DNA of 17,453 bases, taken from positions 1 to 17,453 of the forward strand of contig JALRHB010000003.1 in NCBI GenBank assembly GCA_023253245.1, read 5' to 3'. The notes beneath the pieces are model-generated. The model ran no database searches. It was not told the DNA's origin and was given only the letters and a program-made list of their open reading frames with translations. This DNA comes from Polynucleobacter sp. GTDB taxonomy: Bacteria; Pseudomonadota; Gammaproteobacteria; Burkholderiales; Burkholderiaceae. Shown one piece after another: positions 1-7,624 of this stretch (within the stretch, counting starts at the first letter, position 1; each line of letters starts with the position of its first letter). The position numbers and the translations under genes are program-made.

Positions 1-207
1 GGAACTACTACATCTAACTCAAGCCTTTATAGCTATACAGACTGGAAGATTGGTTTAACAAAAGATTTTGGAGGCGGCTTGTCTGCGGCCGTTTCTTATA
101 TCGATACAAACGCTAAGACGGTTGGAAGTAGCTATGCCTATGTAAGCCCACAGGGAAAAAACTTGGGTGGCTCAACAGGAGTTGTTTCACTCACCAAAAC
201 TTTCTAA
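1..207 (+). CDS. TorF-family putative outer-membrane porin, C-terminal fragment
   Basis: The window opens inside an open frame that reads through to TAA at 205-207 and gives the last 68 residues of a protein. The visible part contains DWKIGLTKDFGGGLSAAVSY, a Tyr/Gly/Ser-rich pattern typical of alternating beta strands, and ends in ...VVSLTKTF. A C-terminal Phe is the usual BAM recognition signal of outer-membrane beta barrels. The DWKIG...GKNLG...STGVVSLTKTF ending resembles the TorF/TIGR02001 putative porins often found beside glnK-amtB in Burkholderiales. The 5' part is outside the window, so signal peptide and length cannot be seen. Only 25 bases separate it from glnK, with no visible terminator, so it is probably co-transcribed with glnK-amtB. 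Its substrate is unknown; the linkage suggests a role during nitrogen limitation (inference). Confidence 0.8.
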   Translation, partial: GTTTSNSSLYSYTDWKIGLTKDFGGGLSAAVSYIDTNAKTVGSSYAYVSPQGKNLGGSTGVVSLTKTF

Positions 208-232
208 ATCCTTCCTTTAAACGGAGAAACGT

Positions 233-571
233 ATGAAATTAATTACCGCAATCATCAAGCCATTTAAGCTTGACGAAGTGCGCGAGGCTCTCTCTGAAGT
301 GGGGGTTTCGGGCATTACCGTCACTGAGGTGAAAGGATTTGGCCGTCAGAAGGGTCACACTGAGTTATATCGTGGCGCTGAATATGTCGTCGACTTTTTG
401 CCAAAAGTAAAAATTGAAGCTGCTGTTGAAGATGGCATCTTGGAGCGAGCGATTGAAGCAATTGAAAAATCTGCTCGTACTGGAAAGATTGGCGATGGCA
501 AAATTTTTGTCTCACCAGTAGAACACGTCATTCGCATTCGTACCGGTGAAACCGGTGCGTCAGCACTTTAA
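233..571 (+). CDS. glnK: P-II family nitrogen regulatory protein GlnK/GlnB
   Basis: This is a full-length 112-residue P-II signalling protein, which binds ATP/ADP and 2-oxoglutarate as a trimer and reports cellular nitrogen status. The N-terminus MKLITAIIKPFKLDEVREAL is the classic P-II opening. The T-loop around residues 37-55 holds Tyr46 and Tyr51, the latter being the usual uridylylation site of GlnD. Residues 82-90 (RTGKIGDGK) form the nucleotide-binding B-loop region. The ATG is preceded by a good ribosome site, CGGAG at 222-226. amtB follows 13 bases after the stop, the canonical glnK-amtB pairing in which deuridylylated GlnK inserts its T-loop into the AmtB channel to block ammonium uptake. 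The amtB linkage favours glnK over glnB. No sigma-54 promoter fits in the 25-base gap upstream, so the promoter probably lies before the porin gene. Confidence 0.95.
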   Translation: MKLITAIIKPFKLDEVREALSEVGVSGITVTEVKGFGRQKGHTELYRGAEYVVDFLPKVKIEAAVEDGILERAIEAIEKSARTGKIGDGKIFVSPVEHVIRIRTGETGASAL

Positions 572-584
572 AGAGAGGTTCAAA

Positions 585-1979
585 ATGTTTACTCGGATGA
601 AAAAATTCCTAGCTGGAAGCGTAATAGCCTTGGCTATTGGTGCAACTGGCGTAATGGCAACTTCAGTAGCTTATGCTGCTGATGAGCCAGTGGCAGCAGC
701 GGCAGCCAGTGTTGCGGGCGCAGCAGCGGCTGTTACTGCAACTGTTGATAAAGCAGATACCGCTTGGATGATGCTTAGCACTATCTTGGTTATTTTGATG
801 GTGTTACCAGGCCTAGCGCTTTTCTATGGCGGCTTAGTTAGAAGTAAAAATATGTTGTCAGTCTTGATGCAAGTAATGACTGTATTTTCTTTAATGGTCT
901 TGTTGTGGGTTATCTATGGCTACTCTCTAGCATTTGGTGCTGAAGGCTTAGTGATTGGTGACCTAAGTAAAGTATTCTTATCGGGAGTCACAGCGGCATC
1001 ACAAGCTGATACCTTTACGCCAACATCAAAGATCCCTGAATTTATTTTCATTGCATTCCAAGCAACATTTGCTGGTATCACTGCTTGCCTAATCGTAGGT
1101 TCATTTGCTGAGCGTGTGAAATTTGCTGCGGTATTACTCTTTTGCGCGCTCTGGTTGACTTTCTGCTACCTTCCTATCGCACACATGGTTTGGGGTGCTG
1201 GTGGTTACTTGCTTGGTAAGGGCGCACTCGATTTTGCCGGCGGTACAGTAGTGCACATTAATGCTGGTATTGCTGGCTTAGTAGGTGCATACATGATTGG
1301 TAAGCGTCTTGGTTATGGCAAAGATGCAATGACACCTCACAGCCTTACGCTTACTATGGTTGGCGCTGCATTATTGTGGGTAGGTTGGTTTGGTTTCAAT
1401 GCAGGTTCCAACCTTGAAGCAAATGAGGGTGCCACACTGCCATTCATTAACACCTTGCTTGCCCCGGCCGCCGCAGTATTGGCATGGAACTTAGGCGAAA
1501 CCTTATTTAAGGGCAAAGCATCAATGTTGGGGGCTGCCTCTGGTGCTGTTGCTGGTTTGGTAGGTATTACCCCAGCTTGCGGTACTGTTGGCCCAATGGG
1601 TGCGATTGCAATCGGCTTTATCTCGGGTTTAATTTGTTTATGGGCCGTGAGTGGTCTTAAGAGAATGCTCGGCGCAGATGACACTCTCGATGTATTCGGC
1701 ATTCATGGTGTGGGTGGTATTGTTGGCGCTATCTTGACCGGTGTATTTACTGCTCCTAGTCTAGGTGGAACTGGCGGCGCTGCTCCTGCTGACTTCTCGA
1801 TTCTTGGACAAATCATTATTCAGGCTGAAGGCGTCATTATTACCATCATCTGGTGTGCAATAGTTTCAGTTATCGCATACAAAGTAGTCGATATTGTGAT
1901 TGGCTTGCGTGTTCCTGAAGATCAGGAGCGCGAAGGTTTAGACGTCACATCTCATGGTGAGACAGCTTATTCAAACTAA
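585..1979 (+). CDS. amtB: Ammonium channel AmtB
   Basis: This is a 464-residue Amt/Mep/Rh-family inner-membrane ammonium channel. I start it at the ATG at 585, which has a purine-rich ribosome site (AAGAGAGG, 571-578) and gives a clean signal peptide, MFTRMKKFLA..., with likely cleavage near residue 31 (SVAYA/ADEP). The frame is open back to a GTG at 546, but that start overlaps glnK and places a charged tail before the signal. After a short Ala-rich linker (about residues 32-60) come the usual 11 membrane segments. The conserved pore histidines are visible as H224 (VVHINAG) and H374 (GIHGVGG), 150 residues apart as in the E. coli protein. The amphipathic C-terminal tail (LRVPEDQEREGLDVTSHGE) is the segment known to couple to GlnK. 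Two hairpins follow the stop codon. Confidence 0.96.
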   Translation: MFTRMKKFLAGSVIALAIGATGVMATSVAYAADEPVAAAAASVAGAAAAVTATVDKADTAWMMLSTILVILMVLPGLALFYGGLVRSKNMLSVLMQVMTVFSLMVLLWVIYGYSLAFGAEGLVIGDLSKVFLSGVTAASQADTFTPTSKIPEFIFIAFQATFAGITACLIVGSFAERVKFAAVLLFCALWLTFCYLPIAHMVWGAGGYLLGKGALDFAGGTVVHINAGIAGLVGAYMIGKRLGYGKDAMTPHSLTLTMVGAALLWVGWFGFNAGSNLEANEGATLPFINTLLAPAAAVLAWNLGETLFKGKASMLGAASGAVAGLVGITPACGTVGPMGAIAIGFISGLICLWAVSGLKRMLGADDTLDVFGIHGVGGIVGAILTGVFTAPSLGGTGGAAPADFSILGQIIIQAEGVIITIIWCAIVSVIAYKVVDIVIGLRVPEDQEREGLDVTSHGETAYSN

Positions 1980-1989
1980 TTGGCTGATG

Positions 1990-2010
1990 AGGGGTGCTTA
2001 ATAGCCCCCT
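1990..2010 (+). terminator. Weak hairpin just after amtB
   Basis: AGGGG and GCT (1990-1998, with T1995 bulged) can pair with AGCCCCCT (2003-2010) around a TAAT loop. It begins ten bases after the amtB stop and is followed by a mixed A/T stretch (TAATTTTT, 2016-2023) rather than an immediate U-tract. It may be a weak first terminator or a 3'-end stabilising hairpin ahead of the stronger one at 2042. Confidence 0.45.
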
Positions 2011-2041
2011 AAAGGTAATTTTTAGTTAATTCAGTGGGTAA

Positions 2042-2078
2042 AAAGGGCGGTATCTTCGGATGCCGCCCTTTGTCTTTT
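2042..2078 (+). terminator. Strong intrinsic terminator of glnK-amtB with UUCG tetraloop
   Basis: AAAGGGCGGTATC (2042-2054) pairs with GATGCCGCCCTTT (2059-2071) over 13 positions, including one T-G wobble. The loop TTCG is closed by C-G, the extra-stable cUUCGg tetraloop. The stem is followed by GTCTTTT (2072-2078) and preceded by an A-rich stretch, which fits a Rho-independent terminator. It ends only 20 bases before the gshA start codon. Confidence 0.88.
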
Positions 2079-2086
2079 AAAAATCT

Positions 2087-2099
2087 TACAATGGTGAAA
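2087..2099 (+). promoter_or_regulatory. -10 element (TACAAT) and likely leaderless start of gshA
   Basis: TACAAT at 2087-2092 is a good sigma-70 -10 hexamer. A transcript starting seven bases past it would begin at A2099, the first base of the gshA ATG. There is no Shine-Dalgarno sequence before that ATG and the terminator hairpin ends just upstream. No convincing -35 is visible; at normal spacing it would fall in the 3' arm of the terminator. Leaderless initiation is an inference from spacing. Confidence 0.5.
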
Positions 2100-3397
2100 T
2101 GGTTCCACATTTAATTACTGCCCTTAGCGGACCTTTGCTCGAGCTTGAGTCAAAGGTCTTAGAAGCAACCCCCACCATTGAGCGCTGGTTTAGGCTGGAG
2201 TGGCAGGAGCACACGCCGCCCTTCTATTGCTCTGTTGACTTGAGAAATGCCGGCTTTAAGCTTGCCCCGGTTGATACCAATCTTTTTCCAGGCGGGTTTA
2301 ATAATCTCTCGCCACAAATGTTGCCTCTCGCAGTGCAGGCTGCAATGGCGGCAATTGAAAAGATTTGCCCAGAGGCGAAAAATTTATTACTGATTCCTGA
2401 GCGCCATACTCGTAATACTTTTTATTTGCAGAATATTGCACGCTTGTCATCTATCTTGCGTCAAGCGGGTTTAAATGTGCGCTTAGGCACCTTGTCTGAT
2501 GAGATTAAAAAGCCCACCTGGATTGAATTGCCAGACGGTAATCGTTTGTTAATGGAGCCTCTATCTCGTTTGGGTTTGAAGAAGCAGCGCTTGGGCCTTA
2601 AAGATTTTGATCCCTGTTCAATCTTGCTCAATAATGATTTGTCAGCGGGTATTCCACCCATCTTAGAAAACTTATACGAACAGTATCTATTGCCAGGTTT
2701 GCATGCTGGCTGGCATGTACGGCGCAAATCAAACCATTTTGCCGCCTACGAAGAGGTTGCTAAACGTTTTGCAAAGGTTGTTGATATTGATCCGTGGATG
2801 ATCAATCCTTATTTTGCTAGTTGCTCTAATGTGAATTTTCATGAGCGCAAGGGTGAGGATGAATTACAGACCGCAGTAGAGCAAATACTTAAAAAGACTG
2901 CCAAAAAATATCGTGAATATGGCATCAAAGAAAAACCTTATGTTGTAGTTAAGGCAGATGCCGGTACTTATGGCATGGGCGTGATGGTAGTAAATGATCC
3001 TGCGCAGCTTAAAGGTTTAAATCGCAAAGATCGCAATAAGATGAGTATTGTTAAGGAAGGTCTTGAGGTCAGCGATGTATTAATTCAGGAAGGTGTGTAC
3101 ACCTTTGAGAAGGTAAATGAGGCAGTAGCTGAGCCAGTGGTCTACATGATCGATCGCTATGTGATTGGCGGATTTTACCGTGTACATACTGACCGTGGTC
3201 CCGACGAGAATCTCAATGCACCTGGCATGCATTTTGTGCCATTAGCATTTGAGCAAAACTCTATGCCGGATTTGGGCGCTAAACCTGGAAGTGCTCCCCC
3301 AAATCGTTTTTATCTATATGGCGTGGTGGCACGCTTAGCCTTGCTAGCTTCATCACTTGAGCTCGAGAGATCTGACCCCAATGCTGAAGCGGCGTAA
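2099..3397 (+). CDS. gshA: Glutamate-cysteine ligase, proteobacterial (GshA TIGR02049-like) type
   Basis: This 432-residue enzyme performs the first, ATP-dependent step of glutathione synthesis, joining L-glutamate through its gamma-carboxyl to L-cysteine. It resembles the family found in betaproteobacteria and Acidithiobacillus, which is distinct in sequence from the E. coli enzyme. Recognisable blocks are the N-terminal FYCSVDLRNAGFKLAPVDTN and NLFPGGFNNL (about residues 41-70), and an ATP-grasp-like stretch VVVKADAGTYGMGVMVV (about residues 281-297). The RFYLYGVVARLALLASSLE block near the C-terminus is also typical of the family as I know it. The start at 2099 has no ribosome site but lies seven bases past a TACAAT hexamer. 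An ATG at 2091 is in another frame. gshB follows after 25 bases, so both glutathione steps are encoded together. Confidence 0.93.
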   Translation: MVPHLITALSGPLLELESKVLEATPTIERWFRLEWQEHTPPFYCSVDLRNAGFKLAPVDTNLFPGGFNNLSPQMLPLAVQAAMAAIEKICPEAKNLLLIPERHTRNTFYLQNIARLSSILRQAGLNVRLGTLSDEIKKPTWIELPDGNRLLMEPLSRLGLKKQRLGLKDFDPCSILLNNDLSAGIPPILENLYEQYLLPGLHAGWHVRRKSNHFAAYEEVAKRFAKVVDIDPWMINPYFASCSNVNFHERKGEDELQTAVEQILKKTAKKYREYGIKEKPYVVVKADAGTYGMGVMVVNDPAQLKGLNRKDRNKMSIVKEGLEVSDVLIQEGVYTFEKVNEAVAEPVVYMIDRYVIGGFYRVHTDRGPDENLNAPGMHFVPLAFEQNSMPDLGAKPGSAPPNRFYLYGVVARLALLASSLELERSDPNAEAA

Positions 3398-3425
3398 TTT
3401 CTTTTTGAATATTCGGACATAAATG

Positions 3426-4367
3426 ATGGACTTATTATTTATTGCCGATCCCTTAGATACTTTTAAAGTAAGCAAAGACTCCACATTGGCAATGATGCGG
3501 GTGGCACAAGAAGCGGGTCATCAGCTCTGGTTCTGTCAAAGCCGCAATATTTTGTGGCGAAGAAATCTCGTTGTAGCAGATTGTCAGTCTTTAGTAATTA
3601 AACCTAGCAGCACCTCTTGGTATGAACTTGGGTCTATAGAGGACCGCGCCTTGAATTCATTTTCTGCAGTGTTGATGCGAACAGATCCACCGTTTGATAT
3701 TGAATATCTCAATGCTACATGGATGCTTTCTGCTGCACAGAGGCAAGGTGCTAGGGTATTTAATAATCCAGGCGCAATTCGAGATCATTCTGAAAAATTG
3801 TCAATTACTGAATTTCCCGATCTGATCCCACCAACCGTCGTGACCCGTGAATTGAGTGCGATGAAAGAATTTCATCGTGAGCATCAAGATATTGTGATTA
3901 AGCCTCTGGATGGTATGGGTGGCATGGGTGTATTTCGAGTAGGTAAAGACGGCCTGAATCTTGCCAGCATTGTCGAGACTCTGGGCGAGAATGGCGCCAG
4001 AACACTAATGGCACAACGCTTTTTGCCTGAGATTACTCAAGGGGATAAGCGAGTGTTATTGATTGGCGGAGAAGTGGTTCCGTTTGCTTTGGCTCGGATT
4101 CCGCAAGGCAATGAAATTCGTGGAAATTTGGCCGCTGGCGGTAAGGGCGTATCCATGCCGCTAAGTGATGCAGAGCGCAAGATAGCGGAATATTTAGCCC
4201 CACTTTTAAATCAGCGGGGCTTGTTCTTGGTAGGATTAGATCTCATTGGGTCTTATGTGACGGAAATTAACGTTACTAGTCCAACGTGTTTTGTAGAGAT
4301 TACCGAGCAAAGCGGTTTTGATGTCCCCAAATTTTGGTTAACAGCGCTTGAAAAGGCATTGGCATAA
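3426..4367 (+). CDS. gshB: Glutathione synthetase
   Basis: This is a 313-residue ATP-grasp enzyme that adds glycine to gamma-glutamylcysteine to make glutathione in the cytoplasm. The opening MDLLFIADPLDTFKVSKDST, with its FIADPLD signature, matches GshB. Other family blocks are MRTDPPFDIEYLNATWML (about residues 80-98), the ATP-grasp glycine-rich loop VIKPLDGMGGMGVF (about residue 157 on), RGNLAAGGKG, and the C-terminal EINVTSPTCFVEI involved in metal and substrate binding. Two ATGs are adjacent (3423 and 3426). I prefer 3426 because it matches the usual N-terminus and lies eight bases after GGA at 3415-3417, but 3423 is possible. The length is normal for the family. The PTS EIIA gene begins three bases after the stop, so the two are probably translationally coupled. 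Confidence 0.95.
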   Translation: MDLLFIADPLDTFKVSKDSTLAMMRVAQEAGHQLWFCQSRNILWRRNLVVADCQSLVIKPSSTSWYELGSIEDRALNSFSAVLMRTDPPFDIEYLNATWMLSAAQRQGARVFNNPGAIRDHSEKLSITEFPDLIPPTVVTRELSAMKEFHREHQDIVIKPLDGMGGMGVFRVGKDGLNLASIVETLGENGARTLMAQRFLPEITQGDKRVLLIGGEVVPFALARIPQGNEIRGNLAAGGKGVSMPLSDAERKIAEYLAPLLNQRGLFLVGLDLIGSYVTEINVTSPTCFVEITEQSGFDVPKFWLTALEKALA

Positions 4368-4370
4368 AAA

Positions 4371-4805
4371 ATGGTTGGAATTGTTATTGTTGCCCATACT
4401 CCAGTGGCTAGCGCCATGCTGGGATTTGCTGAGCACACTTTTGGAGTACTGCCCGAAAGAGTGAGGGCCGTAGATATTCCGCCCTATGAAGATACCAAGG
4501 CGAGTTTTGATCGGGTTTTAAAAGCTGCTTATGGTGTTAATTCTGGTAACGGTATTTTAATTTTGACGGATGTGATGGGGGCAACACCTGCGAATGTCGC
4601 ATCTAAATTAGAGGCGCTAGGTCCTTTATCAGGATTAAATTCTCCCGTGATTGTTTTAGCAGGACTGAATTTGCCCATGTTGATGCGTTGCATATCTCAT
4701 CGCGGAGAAAGTTTAGAAGAGTTGGCTCAGAAAGCGCTTGCTGGTGGTCAAAATGGAATTTTGCGTTTAGGTACCAAGGCGCTACAAGAAACAACTGAGA
4801 AATAG
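4371..4805 (+). CDS. PTS EIIA component, mannose-family type
   Basis: This 144-residue protein matches the EIIA-Man fold (PF03610). IVIVAHTPVASAML near the N-terminus carries the presumed phosphorylated histidine, His9. ILILTDVMGATPANVA (about residues 62-77) corresponds to the conserved TDLxGGTPxN-type block, here with Ala replacing one Gly. It would accept phosphate from HPr. No EIIB or EIIC gene is present nearby, so the phosphate probably serves regulation rather than sugar import. Incomplete PTS chains of this kind (EIIA-Man, HPr, EI) downstream of gshAB are known in Betaproteobacteria. It starts three bases after gshB and ends eight bases before the HPr gene. The partner that senses its phosphorylation state cannot be read from this window. 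Confidence 0.9.
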   Translation: MVGIVIVAHTPVASAMLGFAEHTFGVLPERVRAVDIPPYEDTKASFDRVLKAAYGVNSGNGILILTDVMGATPANVASKLEALGPLSGLNSPVIVLAGLNLPMLMRCISHRGESLEELAQKALAGGQNGILRLGTKALQETTEK

Positions 4806-4813
4806 AGACCAAT

Positions 4814-5083
4814 ATGCCAGTAGCTGAAATCGAAATTATTAATAAATTAGGTTTGCATGCGCGCGCCTCAGCAAAATTATCTCAACTTGCCGCTCAGTTC
4901 CCTTGTGAAATATTTTTATCGCGAAATGGTCGCCAAATTAATGCTAAGAGCATTATGGGTGTCATGATGCTTGCTGCTGGTATTGGTAGCACTGTCACTT
5001 TAGAGACGGTAGGGGATCAAGCAGATGAAGCCATGAAAGCCATTACTGAGCTTATTAATGACCGTTTTGGTGAGGGTGAGTAG
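4814..5083 (+). CDS. ptsH: Phosphocarrier protein HPr
   Basis: This is an 89-residue HPr, the small carrier that takes phosphate from enzyme I on His15 (GLHARASAKL, residues 13-22) and passes it to EIIA. Residues 44-50 (AKSIMGV) hold Ser46, the regulatory serine that HPr kinase/phosphorylase modifies in organisms that have one. No hprK is visible in this window. The start has an AGAGA purine stretch at 4805-4809 and lies eight bases after the EIIA stop. The ptsI start follows two bases after the HPr stop, so translation is very likely coupled. Length and motifs are those of an ordinary HPr. Confidence 0.96.
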   Translation: MPVAEIEIINKLGLHARASAKLSQLAAQFPCEIFLSRNGRQINAKSIMGVMMLAAGIGSTVTLETVGDQADEAMKAITELINDRFGEGE

Positions 5084-5085
5084 GT

Positions 5086-6837
5086 ATGACTTTTTCTTTG
5101 CACGGTATTCCGGTTTCCAAGGGCATTGCCATTGGTAAAGCCGTGCTGATTTCACGTGCAGCGTTAGAGGTAAGCCATTATTTAATTGAGGTCGGTAAGG
5201 AAGAGGTAGAAGCTCAAAAATTATTAGATGCTTTTGAGCAAGTGCGCCTTGAGTTGGCGCAATTGCGAGAGGGTTTGCCAAAAGATGCGCCCCAAGAGAT
5301 GGCGGCCTTCCTAGATGTGCACGGCATGATTTTGGCTGACCCTGCGCTAGCCCAAAAGCCTTTGAAGCTCATTAGAACCCAAAGATTGAATGCAGCATGG
5401 GCTTTAACTACCGAATTGAATGATCTACTAGAGCAGTTTGCTGAAATTGAAGATGCATATCTTAAAGAACGGGCAAATGATATTCGACAAGTTGCCGAGA
5501 GGGTGCTCAAGGCTCTACATTCCCAGAAAAAAGAGGGTATAGACGATTCCGATTTTTTATCTCCCGGCGATATTGGGGCTGATGCAATCATTGTGGCTCA
5601 TGATATTGCTCCTCATGACATGTTGCGTTTTAAAGAGCGCGCATTTACGGGCTTTGTAACTGACTTAGGCGGTAAAACTTCCCATACCGCCATCGTAGCG
5701 CGCAGTATGGAAATACCAGCAGTAGTTGGAGTGCGGCACGCTAGCGAGATGATTCGTCATGGAGATTGGTTAGTCATCGATGGCGAACACGGTGTAGTTG
5801 TAGTGGCTCCAGATGAACAACTCCTCTCCGAATATCGTTTGCTTCAGAAGAAGGCAGTTGAAGAAACTCGCAAGTTACAGGAGTTGAAGCACTCGCGTAC
5901 GGCAACCGCGGATAATGTTGCGATTGAACTGCTGGCTAATATTGAATTACCTGAAGATGCTACACAAGCAGTTGAATTGGGCGCAATTGGTGTGGGTTTA
6001 TTTCGATCCGAATTTTTATTCATGGATCGTCACCAAGCTCTACCCGATGAAGAAAAGCAGTATCAAGAATATCGACGCGTTGTCGATTTAATGCATGGCC
6101 TGCCAGTTAATATCCGCACGATCGATGTGGGCGCCGACAAAGCACTGGGAGCTGGTTCTGATATTTCTCAAACGGGTACTTCCCCATTGGGCTTACGGGC
6201 GATCCGCTGGTCTCTTACTGAACCTGAAATCTTCCTGACGCAGTTGCGAGCAATTTTACGTGCCTCTGCTTATGGTCAAGCGCGCATTATGATTCCGATG
6301 CTCGCTCATGTGAGAGAAATCGATGAAACTTTACGCCTGATTGAAAAAGCAAAGCAGCAACTTCATCAGCGTGGGCAGGCATTTAATCCTAATATTCAAG
6401 TGGGTGCGATGATAGAGATTCCGGCAGCTGCTTTAGTGCTACCTTTATTTATTAACCGCTTTGATTTTTTATCTATTGGCACCAATGATTTAATTCAGTA
6501 CACGCTCGCAATTGATCGCGCGGATCATGCCGTTGCGCACTTGTATGATCCTTATCATCCAGCAATTCTCAATCTGCTATTCAATATTATTGATCAGGCA
6601 AAGCGCGCCAACATTCCTGTGGCGGTCTGCGGGGAAATGGCAGGAGACCCAGCTATGACTAAGTTGCTTCTTGGTTTGGGATTAACTGATTTTTCAATGC
6701 ACTTTAGTCAGTTGTTATTAGTAAAGCGCGAGATTTTGAAGGCTGATGTTAGTTTGTTGAGAAAGCGAATTCCAGCAGTATTACAGGCAATTGAACCTGA
6801 GGAACAAGCCCAAGCGTTGGAGAGATTACTCTCCTAA
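5086..6837 (+). CDS. ptsI: PTS enzyme I (phosphoenolpyruvate-protein phosphotransferase)
   Basis: This 583-residue enzyme I starts the phosphorelay by transferring phosphate from phosphoenolpyruvate to HPr. The N-terminal part holds the HPr-binding helical domain and the phosphohistidine domain, with GGKTSHTAIVAR placing the active histidine at about residue 200. The C-terminal TIM-barrel PEP-binding domain shows GVGLFRSEFLFMDR, then DFLSIGTNDLIQYTLAIDRA, and VCGEMAGD with catalytic Cys at about residue 515. All blocks expected for activity are present and the length is close to the 575 residues of E. coli EI. It is the last gene of the gshA-gshB-EIIA-ptsH-ptsI run. The next gene converges from the other strand only 13 bases away, and I see no hairpin terminator between them. 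Confidence 0.97.
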   Translation: MTFSLHGIPVSKGIAIGKAVLISRAALEVSHYLIEVGKEEVEAQKLLDAFEQVRLELAQLREGLPKDAPQEMAAFLDVHGMILADPALAQKPLKLIRTQRLNAAWALTTELNDLLEQFAEIEDAYLKERANDIRQVAERVLKALHSQKKEGIDDSDFLSPGDIGADAIIVAHDIAPHDMLRFKERAFTGFVTDLGGKTSHTAIVARSMEIPAVVGVRHASEMIRHGDWLVIDGEHGVVVVAPDEQLLSEYRLLQKKAVEETRKLQELKHSRTATADNVAIELLANIELPEDATQAVELGAIGVGLFRSEFLFMDRHQALPDEEKQYQEYRRVVDLMHGLPVNIRTIDVGADKALGAGSDISQTGTSPLGLRAIRWSLTEPEIFLTQLRAILRASAYGQARIMIPMLAHVREIDETLRLIEKAKQQLHQRGQAFNPNIQVGAMIEIPAAALVLPLFINRFDFLSIGTNDLIQYTLAIDRADHAVAHLYDPYHPAILNLLFNIIDQAKRANIPVAVCGEMAGDPAMTKLLLGLGLTDFSMHFSQLLLVKREILKADVSLLRKRIPAVLQAIEPEEQAQALERLLS

Positions 6838-6850
6838 GTAGTTTTAGTAT

Positions 6851-7603
6851 CTAATGGGTATTGCCGCAGATCAGACATTCTGGATTTCTAGCAATACGAA
6901 TTTCATTGATTTCTGTATTCAGAGCATTCCATAACAGCATTCTGCCAACTAGTGCTTGCCCAAATCCGACTAAAACTTGTAAAGCTTGGGCAGCTTGCAT
7001 TGCTCCAATAATGCCCACTAGAGGCGAAAAAATCCCCATGCTAGAACAACTGACTTCTTCGAGTTCATCTTCGGGAGAGAAGAGGCAGGCATAGCATGGT
7101 GATTTTTCCATGCGTGAGTCAAACACTGTTAGCTGCCCATCAAACTTAAGGGCTGAGCCAGAGACAAGGGGTATATGATGCTTGAAGCAGGATGCGTTTA
7201 TGAGATGACGGGTTGTAAAGTTATCCGTGCAATCTAAAACAAGATCAACTTTTGGCAAGAGCAAGTTGAGGAGCGCTTCAGATGCCCCATCTTGAATGGC
7301 ATGAATTCTGAGGGAGGGGTTAATGTTCTCTAAAAATGCTTTGCCAGATGCCACTTTGCTTTGGCCAACCGATTTTTGAGAGTGCATGATTTGGCGTTGC
7401 AGATTGGTCAATTCAACACTATCGTGATCTAGTAGGGTAATTTCACCCACACCAGCGGCTGCGAGATAGGGGGCGGCTGCACTCCCTAGGCCGCCAGCAC
7501 CAATAATCAGAACATGGGAACTTAGAAGTTTTTCCTGGCCGGCAATATCAATTTCTTCGAGCAGCAAATGCCTTGAGTAGCGAAGTAACTGCTCATCATT
7601 CAT
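6851..7603 (-). CDS. moeB: HesA/MoeB/ThiF-family sulfur-carrier adenylyltransferase
   Basis: This 250-residue E1-like enzyme activates the C-terminus of a small sulfur carrier (MoaD for molybdopterin or ThiS for thiamine) by adenylation. The nucleotide loop is VLIIGAGGLGSAAAPYLAAA (from residue 31), followed by LLDHDSVELTNLQRQ and the DCTDNFTTRHLIN block near residue 124. Two CxxC pairs, C170/C173 and C243/C246, fit the structural zinc site of MoeB. There is no C-terminal rhodanese domain. Sequence alone does not separate MoeB from ThiF; no moa or thi genes are nearby, so one enzyme may serve both carriers. The gene is probably the last of the gpmA-protease-moeB unit, starting 21 bases after the protease stop. 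It lacks a clear ribosome site. Confidence 0.87.
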   Translation of the reverse strand: MNDEQLLRYSRHLLLEEIDIAGQEKLLSSHVLIIGAGGLGSAAAPYLAAAGVGEITLLDHDSVELTNLQRQIMHSQKSVGQSKVASGKAFLENINPSLRIHAIQDGASEALLNLLLPKVDLVLDCTDNFTTRHLINASCFKHHIPLVSGSALKFDGQLTVFDSRMEKSPCYACLFSPEDELEEVSCSSMGIFSPLVGIIGAMQAAQALQVLVGFGQALVGRMLLWNALNTEINEIRIARNPECLICGNTH

Positions 7604-7624
7604 AAACTATTAGCGTAGGGCTTC

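Noticed and set aside
546..584. Longer amtB frame starting at GTG 546
   Set aside because: It overlaps the glnK 3' end, puts a charged tail in front of an otherwise clean signal peptide, and ignores the good ribosome site before ATG 585.
1337..1702. 121-residue open frame on the minus strand opposite amtB
   Set aside because: It is an antisense shadow of conserved AmtB helices; the Pro/Ala-rich product matches nothing I recognise.
5214..5591. 125-residue open frame on the minus strand opposite ptsI
   Set aside because: It lies fully within a well-conserved enzyme I gene and has no family resemblance or upstream signal.
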